Position numbers and translations under genes: made by a program. The notes under the pieces are model-generated. The model ran no database searches and was not told the DNA's origin. It saw only the letters and a program-made list of their open reading frames with translations. From CAG-791 sp045130475 (GTDB taxonomy: Bacteria > Bacillota > Clostridia > Lachnospirales > Lachnospiraceae), in contig JBGUPU010000059.1 of NCBI GenBank assembly GCA_045130475.1, positions 1-60,500 on the forward strand: a stretch of DNA of 60,500 nucleotides. The letters run 5' to 3'. Of this stretch, positions 8,658-15,793 are shown in pieces; the stretch's first letter is position 1; every line of letters begins with the position of its first letter.

Positions 8658-8697
8658 GTCTCAGTATAGGAACATGGGAGAGGTGGGAGAGATGCTT

Positions 8698-10347
8698 TTA
8701 CCCATCCAGCCTGCCGAGACAGATGAGAAGGTAATCGCCGCAGTCCTCTATATCGAAGGTTTTCATGCCGAGCTCCAGGGCTTTCTGGTTATAGGGCTCC
8801 AGGTCGGTACGGGAGAGAGCCATAACGTCGAAATCATAGCCATAGTAGGCGAGGAAATCGCCCATGAGCTGTCCGTCAAACTCCCAGTGGTACCAGTCAA
8901 TAGCGGAGGAAACTGTGGTCTGGACCAGCATGGGGGCCTTCCAGTCCTCTGTGCCGTCGATCTTTTTACGGATTCTCCGGAAGAGACGGCCGTTCCAGGT
9001 TTCTGCCATATCGTGTGTTGCCGCATAGGATGCGTCGCCGTTGGAAAAATCTCCCACGAAGACCATGGGCTTGGAGGTATCGAATTCATCGGTCAGTTTG
9101 AAGCAGAGCTGCTGTATGACAGCTGCCTCATTGTCATAGCGCTGATTGTTGAGCGCGAGATAACGATGAAGGTGGGCAGCCTGTCTCCAGGTGATGAACA
9201 GGAGCAGGATCAGTCCGAAGCGGCCGGCGTATACACGGAAGCGGCGGTTTTGCAGGACTCCGCTGTTGATCAGGTCATAAAAATCTCCGGCATGAAGATA
9301 GAAGATAAAGGCACAGAACACCATCAGCGTGATGGCTGTCCGATAGTACATCACGGATCCCTGAATGATCGTGATCAGAAACAGGGAAAATCCGATGAAA
9401 ATTCCCAGAATGATCGGGAGAGCGGACTTGTTTCGGAAAGCCAGGATAAAACACCGGACGGTAAAGAGCAATGTGCAGATGATAAAGATCGTGATGGGGA
9501 GATTTACCAGGGAGGCAGCGCCGTAGTCAACCAAAACTCCCTTGAACAAGGCCGCGATTTCCTCTCCGGTCAGAGGCCAGGCAATCGTTGTGGCGCCTGT
9601 GTGCTTGTGTTTCAGGTGCAGGATGGCCATGATTCCGTAGCCGATGATGAGACGAAGGATAAATGCGATCACCAGGGGGACCGCGAAGCGCACACCTTCA
9701 AAGAACCAGGCGCTCTTCCGGTCAGGAGAGACCCGCTTGATACAATGCCTGTAAAAGAGCACGATCAGTACAGTGGTGATATAGACCGGTGCAATGGACT
9801 CCGCACTGGAAATAACCGGCGCAAGCAGCACACCTGCTGTCAGGAATGTCTGAGCCTGCCCGGGAAAGGAATCTGCGCGGCAGGTGAGGAGCCACAGGAT
9901 GATCATGAAACAGCAGAAGTAGTCTCCCGGTACTATGATGGTTCCTCCGCAGGTAAACTCCCAGATTTCACAGATGATCGGAAATGTGATAAAGGAGCAT
10001 GCAGCGATCGTATAGAGCCAGACGCGCTCCCGCTTTCCGTTGATCAGGTACAGGATGCCCGCAAAAGCCGTTCCCGCCAGCATAAGGAAGCAGACAGAAA
10101 GGAACTTATCCAGGAAGGGAACACATGCGCCGAAGGAAAACAGTTTTTTCCAAAGGACAGCGCCCCAGCGCAGCTCGGCAAGCCATACGGTGCCGTCCAC
10201 ATAGAGCGGGGTGGCCAGGTCGTCTGCGCCGACCGTGCGGTTAAGCATGGAAAAGCCGTAAGCCCCGAACGTATAAAAGAGCAGGGGGATCCAATAGGAT
10301 TTCCTGCTCGTAATTTTATCGGAGAATTCTTTTAAGAGAGCATACAT
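8698..10347 (-). CDS. GtrII-type membrane glycosyltransferase
   Basis: A 549-residue polytopic protein with about 10-12 hydrophobic segments and a soluble C-terminal part of about 120 residues. It resembles the Gtr (glucosyltransferase II) family, which takes a sugar from an undecaprenyl-phosphate carrier outside the membrane and adds it to a surface polymer. The acidic DD pair in the first periplasm-type loop (TVGADDLATPLY) fits GT-C enzymes. It is the last gene of the six-gene operon, 57 bp after the second EamA/SMR-type gene. The start has AAAGGA eight bases upstream. In the Arn comparison it takes the place of ArnT. The acceptor polymer is unknown. Confidence 0.75.
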   Translation of the reverse strand: MYALLKEFSDKITSRKSYWIPLLFYTFGAYGFSMLNRTVGADDLATPLYVDGTVWLAELRWGAVLWKKLFSFGACVPFLDKFLSVCFLMLAGTAFAGILYLINGKRERVWLYTIAACSFITFPIICEIWEFTCGGTIIVPGDYFCCFMIILWLLTCRADSFPGQAQTFLTAGVLLAPVISSAESIAPVYITTVLIVLFYRHCIKRVSPDRKSAWFFEGVRFAVPLVIAFILRLIIGYGIMAILHLKHKHTGATTIAWPLTGEEIAALFKGVLVDYGAASLVNLPITIFIICTLLFTVRCFILAFRNKSALPIILGIFIGFSLFLITIIQGSVMYYRTAITLMVFCAFIFYLHAGDFYDLINSGVLQNRRFRVYAGRFGLILLLFITWRQAAHLHRYLALNNQRYDNEAAVIQQLCFKLTDEFDTSKPMVFVGDFSNGDASYAATHDMAETWNGRLFRRIRKKIDGTEDWKAPMLVQTTVSSAIDWYHWEFDGQLMGDFLAYYGYDFDVMALSRTDLEPYNQKALELGMKTFDIEDCGDYLLICLGRLDG

Positions 10348-10404
10348 GTTGTGTTTCCTTTCGGAGAATGCGGTCTGCCTTGCTTGTTCCCGGCAGGCAG
10401 AAAA

Positions 10405-10761
10405 TCAAAGCCTGGAAATAACGACACCCGCAATGATGATCGCCACACCGAGCACTTTTCTCGGGGACACTTTTTCCTTCAGGATCAGGGCGCCCATCAC
10501 AAAGACCCAGATGAAGCTGGTGGATGTGATGCAGGGCATTACTGAGAGGGGAACGTAACGCAGCGCGATCTGGTTGATGGCGAGTGTCAGAAACAGCAGA
10601 CCGTAGGAAACAATGACGCGGATATTGAGAAATTTGCTGAAAAAGCCCTTTTCACCGGTTGTGTTTGCCTGTGTCTTGAGAAGGATCTGGCTCAGTGCCG
10701 TGATAAACGCGCCGATGATGGCGGCTGCATAGCAGACCTGTGGAGTGAGAAAATCGGACAT
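10405..10761 (-). CDS. Small EamA/SMR-type membrane protein (ArnF-like flippase subunit)
   Basis: A 118-residue protein with four predicted membrane helices, including AAIIGAFITALSQILLK and a C-terminal VLGVAIIIAGVVIS. Size and pattern match the ArnE/ArnF/EmrE group, half-size DMT proteins that act as dimers. It starts at the ATG at 10759-10761 with GAGG upstream; a longer reading would overlap the preceding gene by about 70 bases. Its partner is the adjacent upstream gene. In the model it helps flip an undecaprenyl-phosphate-linked sugar to the outer face. Direct substrate evidence is absent. Confidence 0.75.
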   Translation of the reverse strand: MSDFLTPQVCYAAAIIGAFITALSQILLKTQANTTGEKGFFSKFLNIRVIVSYGLLFLTLAINQIALRYVPLSVMPCITSTSFIWVFVMGALILKEKVSPRKVLGVAIIIAGVVISRL

Positions 10762-10804
10762 CTGGTTGATACCTCGTTGAGGGGGAAGGTTCCGGTACGC
10801 CTTG

Positions 10805-11224
10805 TCAGGCAGCTGCAGTATCCCGGGTATCCGGCGCTTTTTGCTTCGGGGTTTTCGGGCTGCCGTGTTCATCTGAGACGCTGACGATCATTCCAAGTGA
10901 GATCACAGCAATACCTATGATCTGCTTGATGGATATCGTCTCGTGAAAGATCAGGGTGGACCATATGAAGAGCAGGATATAGCTGAAGCCGCGCCTCAGG
11001 TAGGCCGTGGTCAGAGGGATGCGCTCCAGAATGAGCTGCCAGCAGACCGCGTAGATACCCAGAATGACGACGGCCAGGCCAAACCAGAAAAAGTATCCCA
11101 GGGAAAAGGTCTCATAGTTTTTCGAGCCGATCTTGAGGCAGGGAGAAGTGAGACTTTCCATGAAAACAGCAAAAGCGGCGAGAAGAAAAACATTGCGCCG
11201 TTTATCGAGAAAACGAGTGAGCAA
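10805..11224 (-). CDS. Small EamA/SMR-type membrane protein (ArnE-like flippase subunit)
   Basis: A 139-residue, four-helix membrane protein (VFLLAAFAVFMESLTSP, FWFGLAVVILGIYAVCWQLI, IIGIAVISLGMIVSV) with a polar tail. The start is inferred to be a TTG (11222-11224) because a strong AGGAGGT (11232-11238) sits seven bases ahead of it and just after the ATP-grasp stop codon. It is paired with the next gene, also a half-size DMT protein, as ArnE is paired with ArnF. A heterodimeric lipid-sugar flippase is the favoured role; a small-molecule exporter is the alternative. Confidence 0.72.
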   Translation of the reverse strand: MLTRFLDKRRNVFLLAAFAVFMESLTSPCLKIGSKNYETFSLGYFFWFGLAVVILGIYAVCWQLILERIPLTTAYLRRGFSYILLFIWSTLIFHETISIKQIIGIAVISLGMIVSVSDEHGSPKTPKQKAPDTRDTAAA

Positions 11225-11243
11225 TATAAATACCTCCTGGATT

Positions 11244-12545
11244 CTACTCCCAGATCGGACCGAGGATGGAGCCGTCCGGGCTCTTGATTTCAATCTTCAG
11301 AATAGAGCGGACCTGAGCCATATGATCCATGAGCTCCTCACGTGTGTCTCCGGAGACAATGAGGGCAAGGCGGGAGGTCTTATCGGTGGCTCCCTCGTGG
11401 TTCTCCATTCCGATATGCAGCTTTCCGAGCTGGTTGCGGTGGATAAAAGGAAGTGCGAGGACTTCATCGATTCCGTCGGCGCGGACGACACGCCCCACTG
11501 GAAGATAAAAAGCCATATAGCCGCAGAAGCATTGCTGAGGCAGGATGACGGGCATTTCCTTCTGCTGTCCGAGTGCGATATCGATCAGAAACTGTTCTGT
11601 GTGCAGTCCGCTGGAAAGGCTGATGAGATCAGAGGAAATAAAGACACCGCCGCCGCGCGCCGCTGTCTCGATGAGATAGATCTCGTCTCCATCCATGATA
11701 TATTCGCTGTGGGTAACACCCTGGGCCAGGCCGAAACCTGTGATGATCTTTTCGTCCAGAGCCAGGACTCTTTCTCGGAGGGCATCGTCCGCCATGGTGG
11801 GAAAGATGCGGCTCTTCGCGGCAAAAGCATCGGGGATATCAAAATAGAGCGTGTCACCGATGCAGAGTGTGCGGTATTCGTGATTGAGGGCAAGGGCCTC
11901 CACAACGAACTCACGGCCGGTTGCGAAGTGCTCGACAATGACCTCGTGGCTGCTGGACCAGCGGGCAGCCTCGTCATATTTGTCCCGAAGTTCCTGTTCG
12001 TTGGAGCAGACCTGAACACCGCGGCTGCCCTGGGTGTCCAGAGGTTTAATGATTACGCGGACAGGTCCTGCGTGATCCGGAGCAGAATTGCTCAGTTCCC
12101 TGAAAAAGGCGATCGCCTCCTCGACAGAGGCGACGGTCCTGTTTATGAGCACGGGAAGACCGAGTTCGCGGAGACGTGCCCGCATACGGCTCTTGTCGGT
12201 AAAGAGAAGGCCGGTCTCGTAGCCGATACCGGGCAGACCCATTTTTTCCGCAACGTAGGCAACACTGCGGACTGCAATGTCGGTCTGGTCAGTGATAACA
12301 CCGTCTATTCCATGTTCCTTTGCGAAGGCAAGAATCCTTTCTTCATCGCGGACATCGACGATCAGGCGGTCGGAGACGTAGGGGTCAAAGACTGCCGAGA
12401 TCACCGGTGCAGCAAGAAAGACTTCACAGGTCTTTGCGGCCTGCTGGACCAGTGGGAGCTGGAAATCACCTGCTCCGATGATGAGGAGCTTCTTTTTCGG
12501 AAGAGCCTGTTCCGGTGATGATTGTTTCAAAAGAGTATCTGTCAT
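11244..12545 (-). CDS. ATP-grasp carboxylate-amine ligase
   Basis: A 433-residue ATP-grasp enzyme. The N-terminal pre-ATP-grasp fold begins at KKLLIIGAGDFQLPLV. The central domain has VIIKPLDTQGSRGV (nucleotide-binding lysine and loop) and EVIVEHFATGREFVVEA. The metal-binding segment YLIETAARGGGVF is intact. Such enzymes make an acyl-phosphate and join it to an amine. Placed between an aminosugar-producing transaminase with a polyprenyl-phosphate glycosyltransferase and a flippase pair, it probably acylates the amino group of the sugar, perhaps with an amino acid. The ATG at 12543-12545 follows AAGGAG. Acyl donor and acceptor are not known. Confidence 0.82.
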   Translation of the reverse strand: MTDTLLKQSSPEQALPKKKLLIIGAGDFQLPLVQQAAKTCEVFLAAPVISAVFDPYVSDRLIVDVRDEERILAFAKEHGIDGVITDQTDIAVRSVAYVAEKMGLPGIGYETGLLFTDKSRMRARLRELGLPVLINRTVASVEEAIAFFRELSNSAPDHAGPVRVIIKPLDTQGSRGVQVCSNEQELRDKYDEAARWSSSHEVIVEHFATGREFVVEALALNHEYRTLCIGDTLYFDIPDAFAAKSRIFPTMADDALRERVLALDEKIITGFGLAQGVTHSEYIMDGDEIYLIETAARGGGVFISSDLISLSSGLHTEQFLIDIALGQQKEMPVILPQQCFCGYMAFYLPVGRVVRADGIDEVLALPFIHRNQLGKLHIGMENHEGATDKTSRLALIVSGDTREELMDHMAQVRSILKIEIKSPDGSILGPIWE

Positions 12546-12583
12546 AAATTGAATTACTCCTTGTATAGATACCCGCAAGTCCT

Positions 12584-13543
12584 TCAGTCAGAGTCCGGCA
12601 GATTGATTTTGTCCCTGATGACAAACTGTGGCGAGTTGTTCAGCGATATGTAGATGCGTCCAATATATTCTCCGATCAGGCCGAGCATAAACATGATCAT
12701 GCCGGTGGAAAAGAGCAGGATAGCCATTGTGGAACTGTATCCCAACGGAATGATGGGGTTCAGGAGTTTACGGATCACCGTATGGATACCCATAAGAATT
12801 CCGAGGACAGCCCAGAGCACACCGATCGCTGTCGCGATGCGCAGAGGCTTGACGGAAAAGGCTGTAAAGCTGTTCATCCAGAGGGCGAAAGACTTTTTAA
12901 AGCTGTAGTGTCCTACGCCGATTGTTCGTACACGCTCCTCCATATCCACGTTGATGACGCGGCGTGTCGCACGCAGCATCAGACCGGAGAGATAGGGGTA
13001 AGGATTCGTATATTTGATTACTTCATCCTTGACGAATTTTTTCATCACGGAGAAATTGGAAAATTTCAGATTGGGATCTTTGCCCAGAAGCCATGTGGCG
13101 ACGCGGTCATTGACAGCAGATCCGAAATTTTTGAAACGGGACTGGGTTTTTTTGCGATAGCGGGCGATCGACACGTCGTAATTGCCGTTAATGAGCGGAT
13201 CGATCAGATCCCAGAGCCGGTCGGCGGGGCACTGCTGGTCGTCGTCAATAAATACGACATAATCTCCGTCGGCAAAGTGACAGCCGCACATGAGAGCATT
13301 GTGCCGTCCGCCGTTTTTGGCCAGGTCGATGACAGCAACCTTGGGATCTTGCGCCGCGATTTCGCGCAGAACTTCCAGAACATTATCGGGAGAGCAGTCA
13401 TTGACGGCGATAATCTGATAATCAAAATCAGGCTTCTGTGCCACGACTTCCCGGATTTCGTCAATGACGAGACCTACGGAACCCTCGCTGGCATAGCAGG
13501 GAATAATGAAGCTTATGAGACGTTTTTTCTCTGCTGCAGGCAT
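12584..13543 (-). CDS. Polyprenyl-phosphate glycosyltransferase (ArnC/GtrB type, GT2)
   Basis: A 319-residue family 2 glycosyltransferase. The Rossmann-like GT-A domain starts at ISFIIPCYASEGSV, with VNDCSPDN and the metal-binding VVFIDDDQQCPAD. Two C-terminal membrane helices (IGVLWAVLGILMGIHTV and LLFSTGMIMFMLGLIGEYIG) end in the conserved GRIYISLNNSPQF. This is the layout of ArnC, GtrB and dolichyl-phosphate mannose synthases, which load a nucleotide sugar onto undecaprenyl phosphate at the cytoplasmic face. GAGAGGAT precedes the ATG. It likely uses the product of the WecE-type transaminase upstream. Confidence 0.88.
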   Translation of the reverse strand: MPAAEKKRLISFIIPCYASEGSVGLVIDEIREVVAQKPDFDYQIIAVNDCSPDNVLEVLREIAAQDPKVAVIDLAKNGGRHNALMCGCHFADGDYVVFIDDDQQCPADRLWDLIDPLINGNYDVSIARYRKKTQSRFKNFGSAVNDRVATWLLGKDPNLKFSNFSVMKKFVKDEVIKYTNPYPYLSGLMLRATRRVINVDMEERVRTIGVGHYSFKKSFALWMNSFTAFSVKPLRIATAIGVLWAVLGILMGIHTVIRKLLNPIIPLGYSSTMAILLFSTGMIMFMLGLIGEYIGRIYISLNNSPQFVIRDKINLPDSD

Positions 13544-13571
13544 AGCTATCCTCTCGGGTAATGGAAAAGTA

Positions 13572-13593
13572 CAAGACTCGCGGACGAGTCTTG
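13572..13593. repeat. Dispersed hairpin element, CAAGACTCGC type
   Basis: CAAGACTCG and CGAGTCTTG form a perfect 9-bp stem with a four-base loop. It sits inside an operon, between the transaminase and glycosyltransferase genes, so it is transcribed. Confidence 0.7.
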
Positions 13594-13643
13594 TCTCAGA
13601 GAATCCGGTACATCGATAATGACAAACAGCCGGTTTCAGGGCA

Positions 13644-14777
13644 TTATTTTTCGCTCAGGTAATCCAATGCTGTGCGGATGACATGCTGCTGATCTTCGGG
13701 TGTCAGTCCGAAATAGAGCGGCAGACGGACCAGACGGTCACTTTCGCTGGTCGTATAGCGGTCCTCTCCGTGGAAACGCCCGAATTTCAGTCCTGCGGGC
13801 GCGCTGTGGAGCGGGATATAATGGAAGACGGCGATGATGTCATTGTCTCTCAGATGCTTGATGAAGGCAGTGCGGTCATCAAGGTCGCGGAGCTTAATGT
13901 AGTACATGTGGGCATTGTGGACACATCCCTCCGGTACGGTCGGAACTTCTATGCGTCCGGATGCCGCGAACGGCGCGAAGGCCTCCGCATAGGCGTTCCA
14001 GATGGCGAGACGGTTTTCGTTGATGCGGTCTGCCTCCTGGAGCTGAGCCCAGAGATAGGCGGCGTTCATATCGCTGGGAAGGTAACTGCTGCCGTAGTCA
14101 ACCCATGTATATTTATCCACCTGGCCGCGGAAAAAGCGCGCCCTGTTGGTGCCCTTCTCGCGCAGGATCTCGGCTGCGTCGTTATCTTCGGGATTGCGGA
14201 TAAGCAGTGCCCCGCCCTCGCCCATGGAATAGTTTTTGGTCTCATGGAAAGAATAGCAGCCAAAATCGCCGATGGTGCCCAGCGCACGTCCTTTATAAGA
14301 GGACATGACACCCTGTGCCGCGTCCTCGATCACCTTGAGATTGTGCCGTGCGGCGATGTCCATGATCGTGTCCATCTCACAGGCGATGCCTGCATAGTGC
14401 ACAGCCATGATCGCGCGGGTCTTATCCGTGATCGCTTCTTCGATTTTAGTCTCATCGATGTTCATGGTGTCCGGACGGACATCCACGAAGACAGGAGTCG
14501 CACCGGTCAGAACGATGGCGGTGGCTGTGCTGGAGAAGGTGAAACTGGGAACGATGACCTCGTCTCCCTTTTTCAGTCCGCAGAGTATAGCTGCCATCTC
14601 GAGGGCGGTGGTTCCGCTGGTTGTCAGCAGGACCTTCTGTGCGCCGAAACGCTCCTGCAGGTAAGCGTGACATTTTTTTGTGAATTGACCGTCACCGCAG
14701 ATCTTATGTGCGTCAATTGCCTGTTTTACGTAATCCAGTTCTGTCCCGATAAAGGGAGGGACATTGAAAACAATCAT
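13644..14777 (-). CDS. wecE: dTDP-4-amino-4,6-dideoxygalactose transaminase
   Basis: A 377-residue PLP enzyme of the DegT/DnrJ/EryC1 family. It resembles Escherichia coli WecE (RffA, 376 residues) closely throughout, including GTELDY, VDVRPDTMNIDET, HYAGIACEMDTI, FRGQVDKYTW and RFHGEDRYTT. The PLP lysine is Lys181 in SFHETKNY, the same number as in WecE. It should convert dTDP-4-keto-6-deoxyglucose plus glutamate to dTDP-Fuc4N. It is the first gene of the minus-strand operon. No rmlA or rmlB is present here, so the keto-sugar must come from elsewhere. Confidence 0.93.
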   Translation of the reverse strand: MIVFNVPPFIGTELDYVKQAIDAHKICGDGQFTKKCHAYLQERFGAQKVLLTTSGTTALEMAAILCGLKKGDEVIVPSFTFSSTATAIVLTGATPVFVDVRPDTMNIDETKIEEAITDKTRAIMAVHYAGIACEMDTIMDIAARHNLKVIEDAAQGVMSSYKGRALGTIGDFGCYSFHETKNYSMGEGGALLIRNPEDNDAAEILREKGTNRARFFRGQVDKYTWVDYGSSYLPSDMNAAYLWAQLQEADRINENRLAIWNAYAEAFAPFAASGRIEVPTVPEGCVHNAHMYYIKLRDLDDRTAFIKHLRDNDIIAVFHYIPLHSAPAGLKFGRFHGEDRYTTSESDRLVRLPLYFGLTPEDQQHVIRTALDYLSEK

Positions 14778-14862
14778 AACTTTACCTCTTGCCGTAAACG
14801 TAGTATCTGGAAGAAAAAAGCGACACTTAAAACATATATTTCGTCTATTTATATAAATTTAT

Positions 14863-14929
14863 TCTTCATCGCGCAATACCCGTGACTTCAGTCGTGGGAT
14901 ACGCGCGCAAGACTCGCGGGCGAGTCTTG
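14863..14929. repeat. Dispersed hairpin element, both types in tandem
   Basis: TTCTTCATCGCGCAA (14863-14877) is followed by the ACCCGTGAC/GTCGTGGGAT hairpin. Directly after it comes the CAAGACTCG/CGAGTCTTG hairpin (14908-14929). The first hairpin resembles end hairpins of IS200/IS605-type elements (CCCACGACT...AGTCGTGGG). Confidence 0.7.
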
Positions 14930-15144
14930 AAATAAGATATACAAATAAACTGCCTATTACCGGCGTTTACAGTATAACACGAGTTGAACGCGAAAGAAAC
15001 ATTTCTGTTTGGCGGGCTGCGATTTGGCACATGATTTGGCACATAATACGGCAGACAGAGCAGAAGAATCTGCTGTTTGACAGATCAGAAGTCCTTATTT
15101 TTTCTTTAAAATACACTTTTTGACGCTTTACCGGTTTTTAGTTG

Positions 15145-15153
15145 TGGTATACT
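15145..15153 (+). promoter_or_regulatory. Extended -10 promoter of aroK
   Basis: TGGTATACT fits TGnTATnnT. No well-spaced -35 box is present (TTGACG lies 22 bp away), which is tolerated by extended -10 promoters. Transcription should start near 15160. Confidence 0.5.
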
Positions 15154-15207
15154 GGTTCTATGTATAGACTGCCGCGAAAAAGCGGCCGGAAGGAGATGAA
15201 TCATACT

Positions 15208-15741
15208 TTGGCAAAAAAGGATAATCTGATCCTGATCGGGATGCCGGCTTCCGGCAAGAGCACCGTCGGCGTCATCCTGGCTAAGGTCATTGGATACGAT
15301 TTTATTGATTCGGACCTGCTCATCCAGAAAAAAGAAGGTAAGCGCCTTTCGGAGATCATCAAAGAGAAAGGGATTGACGGTTTTCTCGCAGTCGAGAACG
15401 AAGTCAACGCTTCGATCCAGGCGTCGAAGTGCGTCATTGCGACAGGCGGCAGTGCTGTCTACGGAGAAGAAGCGATGAAGCATCTGCGCGAGATCGGCGC
15501 TGTCATTTATCTTCAGGTGGATTTCGGCGTGATACAGAAACGCCTTGGGAATATCCGCCAGAGGGGTGTCGTACTCCGCGAAGGGCAGACGCTGCAGGAT
15601 CTCTATGATGAGCGGACAGTTCTGTACGAAAAATATGCCGACCTGATCGTGCGGGAGGGAAGCGGCGAGATTGAAGAGGTCGTCGCCAGGATCATCCGTA
15701 CCCTGCGCGCGGGGGCGAGGAAATCATCGGAATCTCCATAA
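15208..15741 (+). CDS. aroK: Shikimate kinase
   Basis: A P-loop kinase of about 177 residues that phosphorylates shikimate at the 3-hydroxyl in chorismate synthesis. Walker A is GMPASGKST. DSDLLIQKKEG carries the shikimate-binding aspartate, IATGGSAVY is the conserved GG loop, and RQRG lies in the lid. Start choice: GGAAGGAG (15188-15195) is 12 bases ahead of a TTG at 15208, while the ATG at 15196 touches it directly; related enzymes begin near the TTG. It is an isolated pathway gene here and lies 52 bp upstream of the large chemosensory fusion. Confidence 0.9.
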   Translation: MAKKDNLILIGMPASGKSTVGVILAKVIGYDFIDSDLLIQKKEGKRLSEIIKEKGIDGFLAVENEVNASIQASKCVIATGGSAVYGEEAMKHLREIGAVIYLQVDFGVIQKRLGNIRQRGVVLREGQTLQDLYDERTVLYEKYADLIVREGSGEIEEVVARIIRTLRAGARKSSESP

Positions 15742-15793
15742 CAGACTTCATCATGTATCCGGCGGACCGGGGAGCGGTCCGGGGAAGGAATCT

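Larger units (their letters stand above)
14778..15207. other. Divergent intergenic region between wecE operon and aroK
   Basis: The left part is AT-rich and should carry the wecE operon promoter (TATATAAA-type sequence near 14848), though no clear -35 was seen. Positions 14863-14929 hold a double copy of the dispersed hairpin element. The right end carries the aroK promoter (15145-15153). No coding sequence was recognised. Confidence 0.55.

Noticed and set aside
8623..10335. A 570-codon plus-strand frame opposite the glycosyltransferase gene
   Set aside because: Its product lacks domain character, while the minus frame encodes a typical polytopic GtrII-type protein with a ribosome site and operon context.
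11244..12545. D-alanine-D-alanine ligase or carbamoyl-phosphate synthase
   Set aside because: General ATP-grasp motifs are present, but lengths and signature segments differ, and the operon context is glycan modification.
14863..14929. A complete IS200/IS605 insertion
   Set aside because: Only end-like hairpins are present; no tnpA or tnpB coding sequence lies within or near the element.
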